Of a stretch of 64,000 bases of DNA, positions 8,479 to 18,100 are shown in pieces; positions within the stretch are counted from its first letter, which is position 1, and each line of letters opens with the position of its first letter. The stretch covers positions 248,001 to 312,000 of the forward strand of contig NZ_JAIWJA010000003.1 in NCBI RefSeq assembly GCF_020515695.1. Reading direction: 5' to 3'. The position numbers and the translations under genes were made by a program. The notes beneath the pieces were generated by a model, which was not told where the DNA came from, did not search any database, and saw only the letters and a program-made list of their open reading frames with translations. This DNA is from Pseudomonas sp. MWU16-30317. Its GTDB lineage: Bacteria; Pseudomonadota; Gammaproteobacteria; Pseudomonadales; Pseudomonadaceae.

Positions 8479-8842
8479 AGCTGATCCCCTCTTTTATCCA
8501 TTCTTGATCTTTTGGATCATCGCCATAAGGGGCATTCAACCACCAGAATCCGTTCTGCGATTCCCGAGTTCCAGCTCTTGACTGGGCCCAGCCGGCTCCA
8601 CGTAAAAGAACACTCGGTGACATGCCTGCGGCTGTACCGCAGGCGCCATAGTTGAAATTACCGAAAGCCTCGTAGCAACGATTTACTTTCTTGTAATCCC
8701 ACTCGCCACCGTTTCTTACCTTGGTATAAAACCAGCTGAAAAGAAAAGCGTCCCCTCCATTCCGGAAGTAGGCACGCTGCCAGCTGGAAAATCGCATATT
8801 GATGTCGACGCTGACGTTCGGGGGGGATTCTGGAATGTTCAT
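8456..8842 (-). CDS. Stand-alone polymorphic toxin type 44 (Ntox44) domain protein
   Basis: 128 residues from the ATG at 8842. Motifs I recognise from the Ntox44 family (PF15607) are FSWFYTKVRNGGEWDYK (about 42-58), FGNFNYGACG (about 67-76), a helix with LLRGAGWAQSRAG, and the C-terminal APYGDDPKDQEWIK. Such domains normally sit at the C-terminus of Rhs or other secreted polymorphic toxins. Here there is no N-terminal delivery domain: a TAA lies 12 codons upstream in the same frame, although the intervening codons (KFKPRPKLIS) also read like coding sequence. It may therefore be the tip of a truncated toxin gene or a displaced orphan module. No ribosome site is evident before the ATG. The catalytic activity is not assigned here. 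Confidence 0.75.
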   Translation of the reverse strand: MNIPESPPNVSVDINMRFSSWQRAYFRNGGDAFLFSWFYTKVRNGGEWDYKKVNRCYEAFGNFNYGACGTAAGMSPSVLLRGAGWAQSRAGTRESQNGFWWLNAPYGDDPKDQEWIKEGISYAKAKGF

Positions 8843-9232
8843 CAATGATATTAGCTTTGGTCTTGGTTTAAATTTTTAGGTAAGTGGCATGCAATGACTG
8901 GAGGACGGATAGACAATACCTGTCATGGAAATAAAATCAAGAGTGGAAATTTTTTTTTACAAGTTGAAATGCCTCATCGATAGGTGCAGGAAAATTCTGT
9001 TGTTGTGGTAGTGCAGGTTGTTTAGTTGGTTTGTTGGTGTGGATTATTGCCATCTACTTAATATTTTGCGATAGCCTCCCGGCCCTGAAGTCAGGGCTGT
9101 CCTTATTTCTGAGTAGTGAAAGTCTCAGAGTTTCCTTCTTTGGGATTAACCCGTCCCCGCGACTGACTTTTCGCCACCTCGACAGCGACTCGTTATACTC
9201 GCCGCCTCTCACCGATGCCCCGAGGACCCGGA
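8843..9232. other. 390-bp gap with a possible decayed upstream part of the Ntox44 gene
   Basis: No confident gene. On the minus strand, in the same frame as the toxin, a 38-codon frame runs from an ATG at 9053 to a TGA at 8937 (starts MAIIHTNKPTKQ, includes FPAPIDEAFQLVKK). After two stops (8937 and 8876) the frame enters the toxin. This suggests an erased N-terminal region. A nine-T run at 8950-8958 is a plausible slippage site. The stretch is AT-rich. A stem GCCCTGA/TCAGGGC lies at 9082-9097. Confidence 0.4.
9081..9098. repeat. Short inverted repeat bordering the toxin patch
   Basis: GCCCTGA-AG-TCAGGGC (9082-9097), followed on the plus strand by a T-rich tract (TGTCCTTATTTCT). It could be a terminator or a scar of rearrangement. 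Confidence 0.4.
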
Positions 9233-9694
9233 ATGCCGTTATCTCCCTCAACGCTGCGACGCGTCCTGGTGACTTGGCTCTATGCCGTTGGCTTCACCCA
9301 CTTCCTGGGAGGCGTGCTGCTCAGCTGGGCCGGCCACTCCGGGCTGCTGGACCACTACCTGAGCAGCGTTGAACACGCCTTCTGGACCACCGACGTCCCC
9401 GCAGCCGCTCGGGCCCAGCAGGTCTGGTGGGTCGCGCTGTTCGGTGCCACCTTACAGGCCTACGCCTTCTGCATGCTGGCGCTGGTGCACCTCGGCAGCA
9501 CCTTGAAGCGCCCCATGGCCTGGGGCTGGCTGATGGCTGGCCTGCTGCTATGGGCGCCGCAGGATATCGTCATTTCCCTCAGTGCGGGCATGTGGTCGCA
9601 TTTGCTGGTTGATCTCTTGGCGTTGCTGGTGTTGCTGCCGCCACTGTTCTGGCTCTATCGCCACGACCGCCAGCATCTCATTAATCAGCCCTGA
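9233..9694 (+). CDS. Polytopic inner-membrane protein of unknown function
   Basis: 153 residues from the ATG at 9233, chosen because GAGGA lies 6-7 nt ahead; an ATG six codons upstream (9215) is in frame but lacks a site. About four hydrophobic helices are visible: residues 9-35, 63-88, 95-118 and 120-145 (HLLVDLLALLVLLPPLFWLY). No catalytic motif is apparent. Codon use is normal for the genome, unlike the toxin patch just upstream. Convergent with the secreted protein gene at 9716, with a 21-bp gap. Function unknown. Confidence 0.75.
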   Translation: MPLSPSTLRRVLVTWLYAVGFTHFLGGVLLSWAGHSGLLDHYLSSVEHAFWTTDVPAAARAQQVWWVALFGATLQAYAFCMLALVHLGSTLKRPMAWGWLMAGLLLWAPQDIVISLSAGMWSHLLVDLLALLVLLPPLFWLYRHDRQHLINQP

Positions 9695-9715
9695 GCCGTC
9701 AGCGCCGTATTCGAG

Positions 9716-10453
9716 TCACTGGAACGTCAGGCCCTTTGGTACGCCATATTGGCGACCGTCATAGTCAAGCGTGAACTTGGCCGTTGCTGGCTTCTTGTCG
9801 ATACTTTCGCAATCGTCGCCCTTGGGTTGATCGTGAGAAGCCGTGACTTTTTCATCGATAACCAAATTGGCCAGGCCCTTCTTGCCCATATCGCCGATGG
9901 ACAAGGTGCGCGTGGTATCGCTGAAGTCTCCGGCACAGTTGCCGTCCCATTCACCGGTACTGTCGTTGACCATCAGCTTGTCCATTACCCGACGCAGCAC
10001 CGAGCCGTCTAGTACATAGAGGCTGAGGCTGGTACCGCCATAAGGGTTGACCCGCGAAGCGCCTTCATAGCTGACACGTACGCCAAACGCGCGGGTCTTG
10101 GGCGCCAATTGATAGCGGGCCGTGTCCAAGGCGAGGCTTTCAAACCTGATCGCATCGGAGCTGATCGCCGCGCTTTGGTAGTGGTGAGCGATGACGTCAC
10201 CGGTGGCGGCGTCGGCGACCAGCACCTCCAGGCCATAGTCGCCCTCGCCGTATTCGTCGGGGGCGGTATCGGTAAAGGTCAGGGCCGCCAGCACTTGCTT
10301 GGGATCAGCCGGGTTGATTTTGCACACTGCGTGCTCGCTGTCGAATACCAGCGCGGGATGCAAGGCCTTGGCCCAGCCTTGCAACTGCTCGGTGCAGTCG
10401 GCAAAGGCGAAAAGAGGGAAGATCAATAACGGCAGGGCCGCGAGTTTACGCAT
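9716..10453 (-). CDS. Secreted/periplasmic protein of unknown function next to the T6SS
   Basis: 245 residues from the ATG at 10453; an in-frame start 11 codons upstream would spoil the signal peptide. Signal peptide MRKLAALPLLIFPLFAFA with cleavage near residue 18, leaving a mature N-terminus DCTEQL. Four cysteines (DCTEQ, AVCKI, GNCAGD, DDCES) could form two disulfides. The mature chain is otherwise soluble and mainly beta in character. It lies downstream of tagQ in the same direction, but two hairpins in the gap argue for separate transcription. No family recognised; a periplasmic T6SS accessory or immunity role is conceivable but has no direct support. Confidence 0.7.
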   Translation of the reverse strand: MRKLAALPLLIFPLFAFADCTEQLQGWAKALHPALVFDSEHAVCKINPADPKQVLAALTFTDTAPDEYGEGDYGLEVLVADAATGDVIAHHYQSAAISSDAIRFESLALDTARYQLAPKTRAFGVRVSYEGASRVNPYGGTSLSLYVLDGSVLRRVMDKLMVNDSTGEWDGNCAGDFSDTTRTLSIGDMGKKGLANLVIDEKVTASHDQPKGDDCESIDKKPATAKFTLDYDGRQYGVPKGLTFQ

Positions 10454-10488
10454 CAGGCAGATCTCGTTCCGTGATAGGGGATGCAATG

Positions 10489-10552
10489 CATACGGCCGAC
10501 GAGTGCCGGCCGTATGGGTATCAGCAGAGCTGCCGAGCCATCCTCGGCAGCT
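10489..10552 (-). terminator. Two hairpins closing the leftward T6SS operon
   Basis: Perfect 10-bp stem AGCTGCCGAG/CTCGGCAGCT (10528-10552, 5-nt loop) and perfect 9-bp stem CATACGGCC/GGCCGTATG (10489-10516, 10-nt loop), both just past the tagQ stop. No U run follows, so they may act as Rho-assisted or mRNA-stabilising structures. Confidence 0.65.
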
Positions 10553-10560
10553 ACTTGGGC

Positions 10561-11481
10561 TTACGCCTTGCAGCTATCCGGCGCCCAGTCACCCATGTCC
10601 GGGCTGCTGCACAGCTTGGACATCAGGGTCTGACCGGAAGCGGCAACCTGCTTGGCTTCGGTTTGCTTGGCCTGGGTTTTCTGCAGGCTCTTCTCGGTGG
10701 TGACGGCTTCGGCAGGGACGGTACTGGCCGTGGTCTTCTTGGCTTTGGCCTTGGTCTTGGTGGTCGCGACCGGGGCAGCATCGGCGGCGACTTGAGCGGT
10801 CACGGCACTACGCTGCACACCGACCTGCTGCAGGTCTTTCTCGTACGCCTGGTTGTAGGAGTCGACATCCTGATCGGCACGGCCGTTGGCAGCGACGATC
10901 AGCGCATTGCTTTCTTTCAGGCCGGAGATGATTTCAGCCAGGCGACGACGGCCTTCAGCGTCATTGATGGTCTTGGCCTTGCGGGCTGCCAGCAGGTCGT
11001 TGAACGCACCTTGGTAGCAGGTTTGCGAGGCCTTGGCGTAGGCGATGTTACGGTCGATGGACTGGCTGCTGCTGTCCAGATCGCTGGCGTAGGAGCCGAT
11101 ACGCTGCTTGTCGTCAGTGATCTGCTTTTGCTTCTCGGTGTAGTAACCGACGGCGCCACCGGCCAGGGCACCGCCCGCGACACCAATCGCGGCATTGCGG
11201 CCCATCTTGTCCTTGTCACCGGCCAGCGCACCGGTCACACCGCCCAGCAGACCACCGACCACGGCGCTGGTCGCGACCGATTTAGTCATGTCGGAGCTGG
11301 TACTGCGCAGGTGCTGCACAGGCTCATAGCAGGTCGGGTAGAAGTCGGCCTTGGTAGACTGGGCAACCTTGTCGGTCGGCGAGCTGGCGCAACCTGCCAA
11401 TACCAGGCTGAAGCTCACGGCGGCCAGGACTGCACTGTGGCGCTTGCTGGCGGACAGGTAACTGCTGAGGGTCGAACGCAT
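10561..11481 (-). CDS. tagQ: T6SS-associated outer-membrane lipoprotein TagQ
   Basis: 306 residues. A long signal ends in the lipobox LVLAGC (Cys at about residue 31), so the mature protein is lipidated. A glycine-zipper segment (GGLLGGVTGALAGDKD...AAIGVAGGALAGGAVGYY, residues about 75-113) is followed by a long helical region and an Ala/Lys/Thr-rich low-complexity tail (about 225-290). In P. aeruginosa TagQ is the outer-membrane lipoprotein that retains TagR and feeds the TagQRST-PpkA signalling path activating H1-T6SS. The position after tagT, tagS and tagR fits exactly. A good AAGGAAGAG site precedes the ATG. It is last in the leftward operon. Confidence 0.85.
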   Translation of the reverse strand: MRSTLSSYLSASKRHSAVLAAVSFSLVLAGCASSPTDKVAQSTKADFYPTCYEPVQHLRSTSSDMTKSVATSAVVGGLLGGVTGALAGDKDKMGRNAAIGVAGGALAGGAVGYYTEKQKQITDDKQRIGSYASDLDSSSQSIDRNIAYAKASQTCYQGAFNDLLAARKAKTINDAEGRRRLAEIISGLKESNALIVAANGRADQDVDSYNQAYEKDLQQVGVQRSAVTAQVAADAAPVATTKTKAKAKKTTASTVPAEAVTTEKSLQKTQAKQTEAKQVAASGQTLMSKLCSSPDMGDWAPDSCKA

Positions 11482-11568
11482 GACGGTATCTCTTCCTTTG
11501 GTTTATTCAGTACGGTGGGCGGCCCCCATGGCCACCTCACCCATTGCCACATCTGCTCGCATACCGAC

Positions 11569-13278
11569 TCAGGGTTTCGGGTCGGCCTTGGCGAGCAATT
11601 CCTTCAAAATCACCTCGGGGTCGGCGCGTTGTTGCTTGCGATAATTGCCGACGTGGGTGACGAACAATGTGGCGCGCGCCACCAGGCTTTTGCCCAGCAC
11701 CGGCTTGCGCCCCAGTTCTTCCTTGATTCGTTGAAACTGCGCCTGGATCACTGCATCGGTGTAACGGGTACCGGTAGCCAGGTTGTCGATGTAGATCGCC
11801 ACGGCGCCATCCAGCGCGCTGCGGCCGTTGTCGATGGCCGAGGTCAGCAGGTCGGCGCTGGACTGGTCTTTCATCGCCACCGCCTTGTCGCGAGTGGTGC
11901 GCAGATTGGTCAGGCGGATGTTGTAGTTGTTGATGGTCTCGGCCACCAACGCCGAGGACTGGATCAGATTGCCCGCGGCATCCTCGCGCTGCTTGGCGAT
12001 GAGGGCGACGTTGCGCTTGAGCTCTTCGTTGACCAGCCCCAGCTCTGCCTGCAGGCGCGGGTCGACGCTGGCGGCGATGATGCTGTCCAGGCGTTTGGTC
12101 GGGTCCTGAGCGTCGTCGATGGCATCGGTCAGCGACGCCAGGCGGCCTTCTTTCTGCCATTGGGTAAACAGTTCGTTGTAGCGCGAGCGTGGCGCTGCCA
12201 ATGCTCCCAAAGCCACGCGAAAGCCGGTGGTCTCGTTGCTTTGCTCGGTGCCGTCGGCGGCGAACAGCGGGTATTCGCGACGCATGCCGGTGAACAGGGT
12301 CAACTCGCCTTCGAGGTAGTTGCCGCCCTTTACCACGAAGCCGCCATAGGTGCCTTGGCGGCGCCCGGCGCCCACAAGCTGGAACGACTCCTGGACCATC
12401 TCGGCGGCATTGCCAATCACATCGAACAGGCCGATCGGGTTGGGCAGCTTGGTGCCGATCGGCATCAGCCGCGCACCCTGGCCGGTACCGCCGGCCACCT
12501 GGCTATACACCGCGTAGTCGGACAGCGGCGCGTCTTCGTTATCGCTACCGGCGGCGTGCCGAGGGAACAGCCGGCCTTCCAGTTCCTGGCGGCTGACTGC
12601 CTGCGCGCCCCGCGCGGCGTATTCCCACTCAACCTCGGTGGGCAGGCGCACGAAGCCCAGGCCGCCATCTTCGGCACTGGTGCCGCGGCCACTGACCGGC
12701 AGCAGTTCGCGGTGGTACTTCATCAGCCAAGCGCTATAGACCGCAGCAAAACGCTCGGCCTCGAAGTGCGAGAGCTTGACCTTGGGCAAGCGCCCGATCA
12801 TGGCGGTGTCGGTTTCGCAGGCCGGTGGTGCTTCGCCACTGGCCAGCGCCTGGGCCTGGGCCATCACTTGCCCGTATTGCCGGGCCGTGACCTCGTATTT
12901 GCCGATGAAATACATCATCGGCTTGAGCGGTGCGTCCGGCCCGGTCTTCGGTAGCAAGGGTGTCAGCGTCTTGCGCCAGTCCTCAGCCAGGTCGTGGAGG
13001 GTGAACTGGCCGTTGATGTAATCGCGGCGGTAGCCGGAAATGAACGACTGCTTGTAGCCCGGCTCACCCTCGCCAAAGGGGTAGCCGAGGTTCACCTCGC
13101 GGTCGTCCAGCGGCCCGTGGGCCAACACGTACGCGGTACGAAAGACCATTTCGCCATCGCAGGGCAGCGGCAAGGTCACGTCGCCTGGCAACGGCTTGGG
13201 GTTGTCGAGGGTGTCGTCATCGGCGTGGGCCAGGGTAGTCAGGGCGACCAGGGCACTGAAGGCCAGGTATCTAAACAT
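11569..13278 (-). CDS. tagR: T6SS regulator TagR (formylglycine-generating-enzyme-like domain)
   Basis: 569 residues from the ATG at 13278, which has AAGGAAT ahead; an earlier in-frame start would precede the signal peptide MFRYLAFSALVALTTLAHA. Residues about 100-370 form a SUMF1/FGE-sulfatase-like domain (IGKYEVTARQYGQVM, FVRLPTEVEWEYAARG, FDVIGNAAEMVQESF, GGNYLEGE, GFRVAL). The remaining C-terminus is helical. TagR is periplasmic and promotes PpkA activation in P. aeruginosa; the FGE-like fold there is thought to be non-catalytic. It overlaps the end of tagS by 8 bp. Confidence 0.9.
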   Translation of the reverse strand: MFRYLAFSALVALTTLAHADDDTLDNPKPLPGDVTLPLPCDGEMVFRTAYVLAHGPLDDREVNLGYPFGEGEPGYKQSFISGYRRDYINGQFTLHDLAEDWRKTLTPLLPKTGPDAPLKPMMYFIGKYEVTARQYGQVMAQAQALASGEAPPACETDTAMIGRLPKVKLSHFEAERFAAVYSAWLMKYHRELLPVSGRGTSAEDGGLGFVRLPTEVEWEYAARGAQAVSRQELEGRLFPRHAAGSDNEDAPLSDYAVYSQVAGGTGQGARLMPIGTKLPNPIGLFDVIGNAAEMVQESFQLVGAGRRQGTYGGFVVKGGNYLEGELTLFTGMRREYPLFAADGTEQSNETTGFRVALGALAAPRSRYNELFTQWQKEGRLASLTDAIDDAQDPTKRLDSIIAASVDPRLQAELGLVNEELKRNVALIAKQREDAAGNLIQSSALVAETINNYNIRLTNLRTTRDKAVAMKDQSSADLLTSAIDNGRSALDGAVAIYIDNLATGTRYTDAVIQAQFQRIKEELGRKPVLGKSLVARATLFVTHVGNYRKQQRADPEVILKELLAKADPKP

Positions 13279-14455
13279 CGCGAATTCCTTGTGCCGCATG
13301 GAGTCGAGTCACGCCCCAGCCACCGGCCAAGGCCGCCAGCAGGCTGATCGCAAGCGCAGCCAGCACGGCCACGGCAAAATGCACAGGCAACAGATGGGCT
13401 GCGGCCTGGCTGAAAACATGGTTGAGGATGACCGCACCCATGCCATACAAGCCCGCCGCCGTGGCACACGCCACCAGAGTGCTGTACAGGGCTTGCAGTA
13501 CTCCGAAGCCGAGCAGCGCTGCCGTCGGAAAGCCGAGCAGGCGCAACACTGACAGTGACCGTCGTTTGCGTTGCACCGCCGCCAGGGCGCCAGCACCGAG
13601 GGCGGCGAACGCTCCGCCGATGGCGATGCCGGCGATGATCCAGAACACTTTGGTCAAATTGCGGCTCAGCGACTGCACCTGCTCGATGGCGGCCGCCTGG
13701 GTGGCGACAGCGAGCCCTTGGTGAGCGAAGTGCTGACGCAGGCTGTCGACCGCAGCCAGGTCGCGGGCATACAAACGGAAGGCCGGGTAGACCCGAGCAG
13801 TGCCCGGCGGATGACCGGGCCACGCCAGCGCGGGTACCGTCACGCCGTCACGATAGTCTTCAGCGGCCTCGAGCAGGCCCAGCTCAGTAAACAGCGCGTC
13901 GCGAGGAAAAGCCTCGAGCGGCAGCACGGCCAGCACCTGCAGCGACAACCTCTGGGATTGCACCTGGCCGGCCACTTGCCGGGTGATCAGCGCTTGCACC
14001 TCGTCGCCGGCCTTGGCGGCGAGTTTCTCGGCAGCGGTGGTGCTCAGCAATACTTGATGAAGGTCGTGCGGCACTGGCATGTCCGCCAACAGCGGATCGC
14101 CGGCTGCTGTAGGTATCATCTCGACCGCCAGCGATTTACCGTCGCTGTCAAGCAGCTCGGCCGTCGCGGCGATCTGCCGGGTGCGCGGCAAGGCAAAGGC
14201 CACATCGGGCCGGGCGGCCAGTTCGGCGACATCGGCAGCGCTCAACCGCGCACCGGCGAGCGGGATGATCTCGCGTACGTTCGGGTCTTGCTGCAACCGC
14301 TCTGTCAGGCCGCTGATCAAGCCGAACTTGAGGCCAAACAGCAGCAGTAGTGGGGCGATCACCGCCACCAGCGCGAGCACGGCGCACACCGACAGCCGCC
14401 ACTCTTCGCGGTAATCCTGCCAGGCCAGGCTGGTGAGCAACGGCAAGCGCATCAA
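13271..14455 (-). CDS. tagS: T6SS-associated ABC transporter permease TagS
   Basis: 394 residues of the FtsX/MacB permease type: one N-terminal helix (LSVCAVLALVAVIAPLLLLFGL, about 22-43), a large periplasmic domain (about 50-265), and three C-terminal helices (VFWIIAGIAIGGAFAALGAGAL, LLGFGVLQALYSTLVAC, FAVAVLAALAISLLAALAGG). It pairs with the ATPase TagT encoded upstream with a 4-bp overlap. In P. aeruginosa TagST is a LolCDE-like inner-membrane complex upstream of PpkA. No transported substrate can be read from the sequence. Confidence 0.88.
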   Translation of the reverse strand: MMRLPLLTSLAWQDYREEWRLSVCAVLALVAVIAPLLLLFGLKFGLISGLTERLQQDPNVREIIPLAGARLSAADVAELAARPDVAFALPRTRQIAATAELLDSDGKSLAVEMIPTAAGDPLLADMPVPHDLHQVLLSTTAAEKLAAKAGDEVQALITRQVAGQVQSQRLSLQVLAVLPLEAFPRDALFTELGLLEAAEDYRDGVTVPALAWPGHPPGTARVYPAFRLYARDLAAVDSLRQHFAHQGLAVATQAAAIEQVQSLSRNLTKVFWIIAGIAIGGAFAALGAGALAAVQRKRRSLSVLRLLGFPTAALLGFGVLQALYSTLVACATAAGLYGMGAVILNHVFSQAAAHLLPVHFAVAVLAALAISLLAALAGGWGVTRLHAAQGIRDV

Positions 14456-15159
14456 GTGCGTGCCTCGAGCCGCGCGGTGACGCCGCCGTCGGCATCACGG
14501 CGCAGTGCGAAGCCCAGCCGCTCCAGGCCGCACCGGCTGGCGAGGGTTTCGTCGTGGGTGGCGATCAGGCCGCAGGCACCTTGCAGCGACGCCTGGGCGA
14601 GCAGGCTGTGCATCACCCGTTCGGCGTTCAGTGGGTCCAGTGCTGCGGTTGGCTCGTCGGCGAGGATCAATGCCGGGCCATGGGCCAGAGCGCGGGCGCA
14701 ACTGACCCGCTGACGCTGCCCCACTGACAGCGCCGCGGGGCGCTTGCTCAGCTGTTCGAGGATACCCAGCTGCTGGGCCAGCCGCTCGACCGTGCCGTCA
14801 TTCGGCAAGCCCAGCAGCTGGCGCGGCAGGGCAATATTGCTGCGTACGTCGAGGAACCCCAGCAGGCCACCGGTTTGCAGCACGTAGCCTAGATGAGTGC
14901 GGCGCAGCGCTGCGAGGCGATCCTGTTGGTCGTCGCGCCACAAGGGCGTGATGTCGAGGCCATGAAACTCGAAGCAATCTGCTTGCTCGGGCGCAACCAC
15001 CAGCGCCAGCAGGTCGAGCAGGGTGCTCTTGCCGCAGCCACTGGGGCCAACCAAAGCGAACTGCTCGCCTGCGTCAAGCTCTAACCGCTCCACTTCCAGG
15101 CTGTAGCGTTGGGCGCCTTCACCTCGGGACACGCGCACTTCGCGCAACTTGAGCATCAT
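14452..15159 (-). CDS. tagT: T6SS-associated ABC transporter ATPase TagT
   Basis: 235 residues, a complete ABC ATPase. Walker A is GPSGCGKST (residues about 38-46), the signature is LSVGQRQR, Walker B is ALILADEPTAALD, and the switch His lies in IATHDE. Similar to LolD/MacB-type ATPases. It starts at 15159, overlapping the ppkA stop by 4 bp, and ends overlapping tagS, so ppkA-tagT-tagS-tagR are translationally coupled. Confidence 0.92.
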   Translation of the reverse strand: MMLKLREVRVSRGEGAQRYSLEVERLELDAGEQFALVGPSGCGKSTLLDLLALVVAPEQADCFEFHGLDITPLWRDDQQDRLAALRRTHLGYVLQTGGLLGFLDVRSNIALPRQLLGLPNDGTVERLAQQLGILEQLSKRPAALSVGQRQRVSCARALAHGPALILADEPTAALDPLNAERVMHSLLAQASLQGACGLIATHDETLASRCGLERLGFALRRDADGGVTARLEART

Positions 15160-18100
15160 GGCAGCGTCGACAACGGCACGCGGTACAGGGCGTCACCTGG
15201 CTCTGCATCGCCAAAACGCACCCAGTTGGCCAGGTCGTTGTGAAAGGTTTCGTAGAGCTGGATCTTGGATTCGAGCTCGTCGATGAAGTCCTCCTGCTCG
15301 GCTACCGAGAGCGACAGCCACAGGTCCTGAGTCATGGTCAGTGCCTTGCTGCGGTACGGCAGGCCGTCCAGATACTCGCCCAACACGCCGCCATCGGCGA
15401 GGTTGGCGCCCTTGCGCAAGGCCGAGGGATCGCGGCTCATGTAGGCACTGGCGCTGGCGATTTCCTGGAAGAAATCCCTGGGCGAGGACTGGGTCTTGCG
15501 CGCCGCGTTGACGATCAACTTGAGCGATTGCTGCAGGTCGTTTAGCTGCAGCTTGGTCAGCAGCACACACACCTGGAAGGCTGGCAAGGCGGCGTTGGTC
15601 AAATCACGGTCGGCGGTCCAGGCGCTGACCAGTTGCGGCGCCCGGTTGGCCGAACGATGGCCGAGGAAGTCCATGTGCATGGCATAGCCGATAGCAGCGG
15701 ACTTGTCTGCCAGGCTCGGGGTGGACGACAGCAGCGGTGACGGCGGCTGCTGGCTGCGCACCTGATGCACAAGGTTGGCGAATACCGAACCGATCTCGCT
15801 GACCCGTTCGCCGAAGCGCTGCACGTCACCGCCCGGGACCGGCACATAAAGGTCGCCGATCTGCGGGTTGGCATCGGCGGTGAGCACGCGATATTGCTGC
15901 TCGGCAAAGGCATGGTTCTTCTTGCCTGCATCGGTGCGCAGGTGCAGGGCGAAGATCTTGATCTGCTTGCCCAGCGCTGCCTGGCGTACCTCGGCCTCGT
16001 TCATGTGGGTGCTGCTCAGCGGATCGGCCTTGCGCAGCGAGCCGGCATCGGTGACCAGCAGGATCAGACGGCCGCCATAGGGCGACCAGTCCATGCCGTT
16101 GACGGCCTGCATGACCCCGGCGAACGAGTCCTCGTTGAAGGACTGGCTGTTGACGTCGGTCGCCTTGACCTGCCGCGCCAAATCGAGAAACCGCTGCGGA
16201 TCACGGCCCTGATCCAGCGGGATAAGGGTCTTGGCCAGGTATTGCAGGCCGGGCGTCTTGTCGACGTTGTTGCGGAAACCGACCATGCCGAAGCTGACGT
16301 TATCGAGTTCGCCGCGCTGGGCGATCTGGCTCTGCAGGTCGTGGATCACCTGGGTCACCTGGTCGATATACGGCTGCATCGACATCGAGGTATCCACCAC
16401 CAGTACCACGGCGGTGCGGAAGGCATCGGTGGGCGTCGCCTTGACCGGTGCTTCAGTCTGCGCGGGGGTGTCGCTGCCTGGGTCGATAGAGGCGACATTG
16501 AGCAACTGGACCGGCTGCGCGTTGGCATCGAAGCTCTCGCGGGAATCGAAGATCGGCAGCAGGTAGAACTTGTCCTGAGGGATGGCACTGGCGCCGGGCT
16601 CCAGCGCCAACACCTGGCTGTCAGCGCCTTTGCCGGCCTGGGCCTGTTGCAGCTCACGGCGTGCGGCGGCCGGGTCGGCGAGGAGTTTTTCGGCAGTGGC
16701 TGGGTCGCGCAGGAACATGACCGGGGCGCGTCCCGAGCGTTCGGTGAATTTCAGCACCAGGCTCTGCTTCCAGTCGCTGACCAGATCGGCTGGCAGCCAG
16801 CCGTCGCTGCGCCCGTCGGTGCCGGCCCCGACGCGCAGCCAAGATTGGCCGTTGATGGTCTGGCGTTGGTACACGTACAGCACCGAGAACGCCGGCAGCG
16901 GCTTGTCGCCCTCCGCCCCTGGTTGCGGTGCCAGGCTGGCCTGGGGCTTGCTGAGGATGCGCTGGAACAGGGTTTTCTTGCCGGCCATCAGCAACGGATG
17001 GTCGCCGCCGTTTTGATCGGCGACGACGGATTTTATGCCGGGCACGCTCGGTGGGGTATCGGTACTCGTGCTCGTGCTGACTGCCTTGGCAGCGGCAGTC
17101 GGGGCAGACGATGCACTGATCTTGTCGGTGCCCAACCAGAAGTAGCTCCCCGCGCCGATCGCCAGCACCACCGCCACGGCGACCGCGCTGAGGGCCAGCA
17201 CCGGGCTTTTACTTGCCGCCGGTTGGCTCGGTTGGCTCGGTTGGCCCGACGCGGAGGGCGGCTTGGCGGGCGGTACCGGTTGTGAATGCGCAGCCGGGCC
17301 AGTGTCGCGAGCCGGCGCAGCGTCGCTGGCTACCAGAGCAGCCGGCGCTACGGCGACGTGGGCTGGCGTCAGCGGCATAGCGATCGGGCTGATGCGCGTG
17401 GCGTCATCGTCCACTGTCGCCAGGCGGAGCGCGGCTACCAGCGCCGCGGCATCCGGGAAGCGCTCGGCAGGGTCCTTGGCCAGCAGCCGGGTCAGGATCC
17501 CTTGATAGCGGCCCTGGCTTATCGGCAGCTCGGGCAGCGGCTCGGTCAGGTGCGCCAGTGCCGTGGACAGCGCATCGGTGCCCATGTAGGGCAGCTCGCC
17601 GGTGAGCATTTCGTAGAGCACCACGCCCAGGGCATACAGATCGGCGCGCCCGTCGATGTCCTGGCCGCGGGCCTGCTCGGGGCTCATGTAGCTCGGCGTG
17701 CCGACGGCAAAACCGGCCTGGGTGAATTGGGTGCGATCGTCCAGCGACTTGGCGATACCGAAGTCCGACAGCACGGCCGTACCGTCGGCCCTGAAGAGGA
17801 TGTTGGCGGGTTTCACATCGCGATGCACCAGGCCCTGGGCGTGGGCATAGCCCAGCGCCGAGGCGATGTGGCGGATGATCGGCAGCCCCTGCTCGGTGGT
17901 CAGTCCGGCGGACAGGCGTTCTTTCAGGGTGCCGTTGGGCAGGAACTCCATGGACATGTAGTAGTGCGGGCCGGCGTTGCCGATGTCGTGGATGGTCACC
18001 GTGTGCGGGTGCGACAGGCGTGCCAGGGTGCGGCCCTCACGCAAAAAGCGCTCGCAGAAGCTCGGATCGGCGGCCAGCGCTGCGGCCATGACCTTGAGGG

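Noticed and set aside
10471..12954. An 827-codon open frame on the plus strand opposite tagQ and tagR
   Set aside because: It is antisense to two well-supported genes and has the Gly/Val/His/Gln-rich composition typical of mirror frames in high-GC DNA; no domain, ribosome site or signal supports it.
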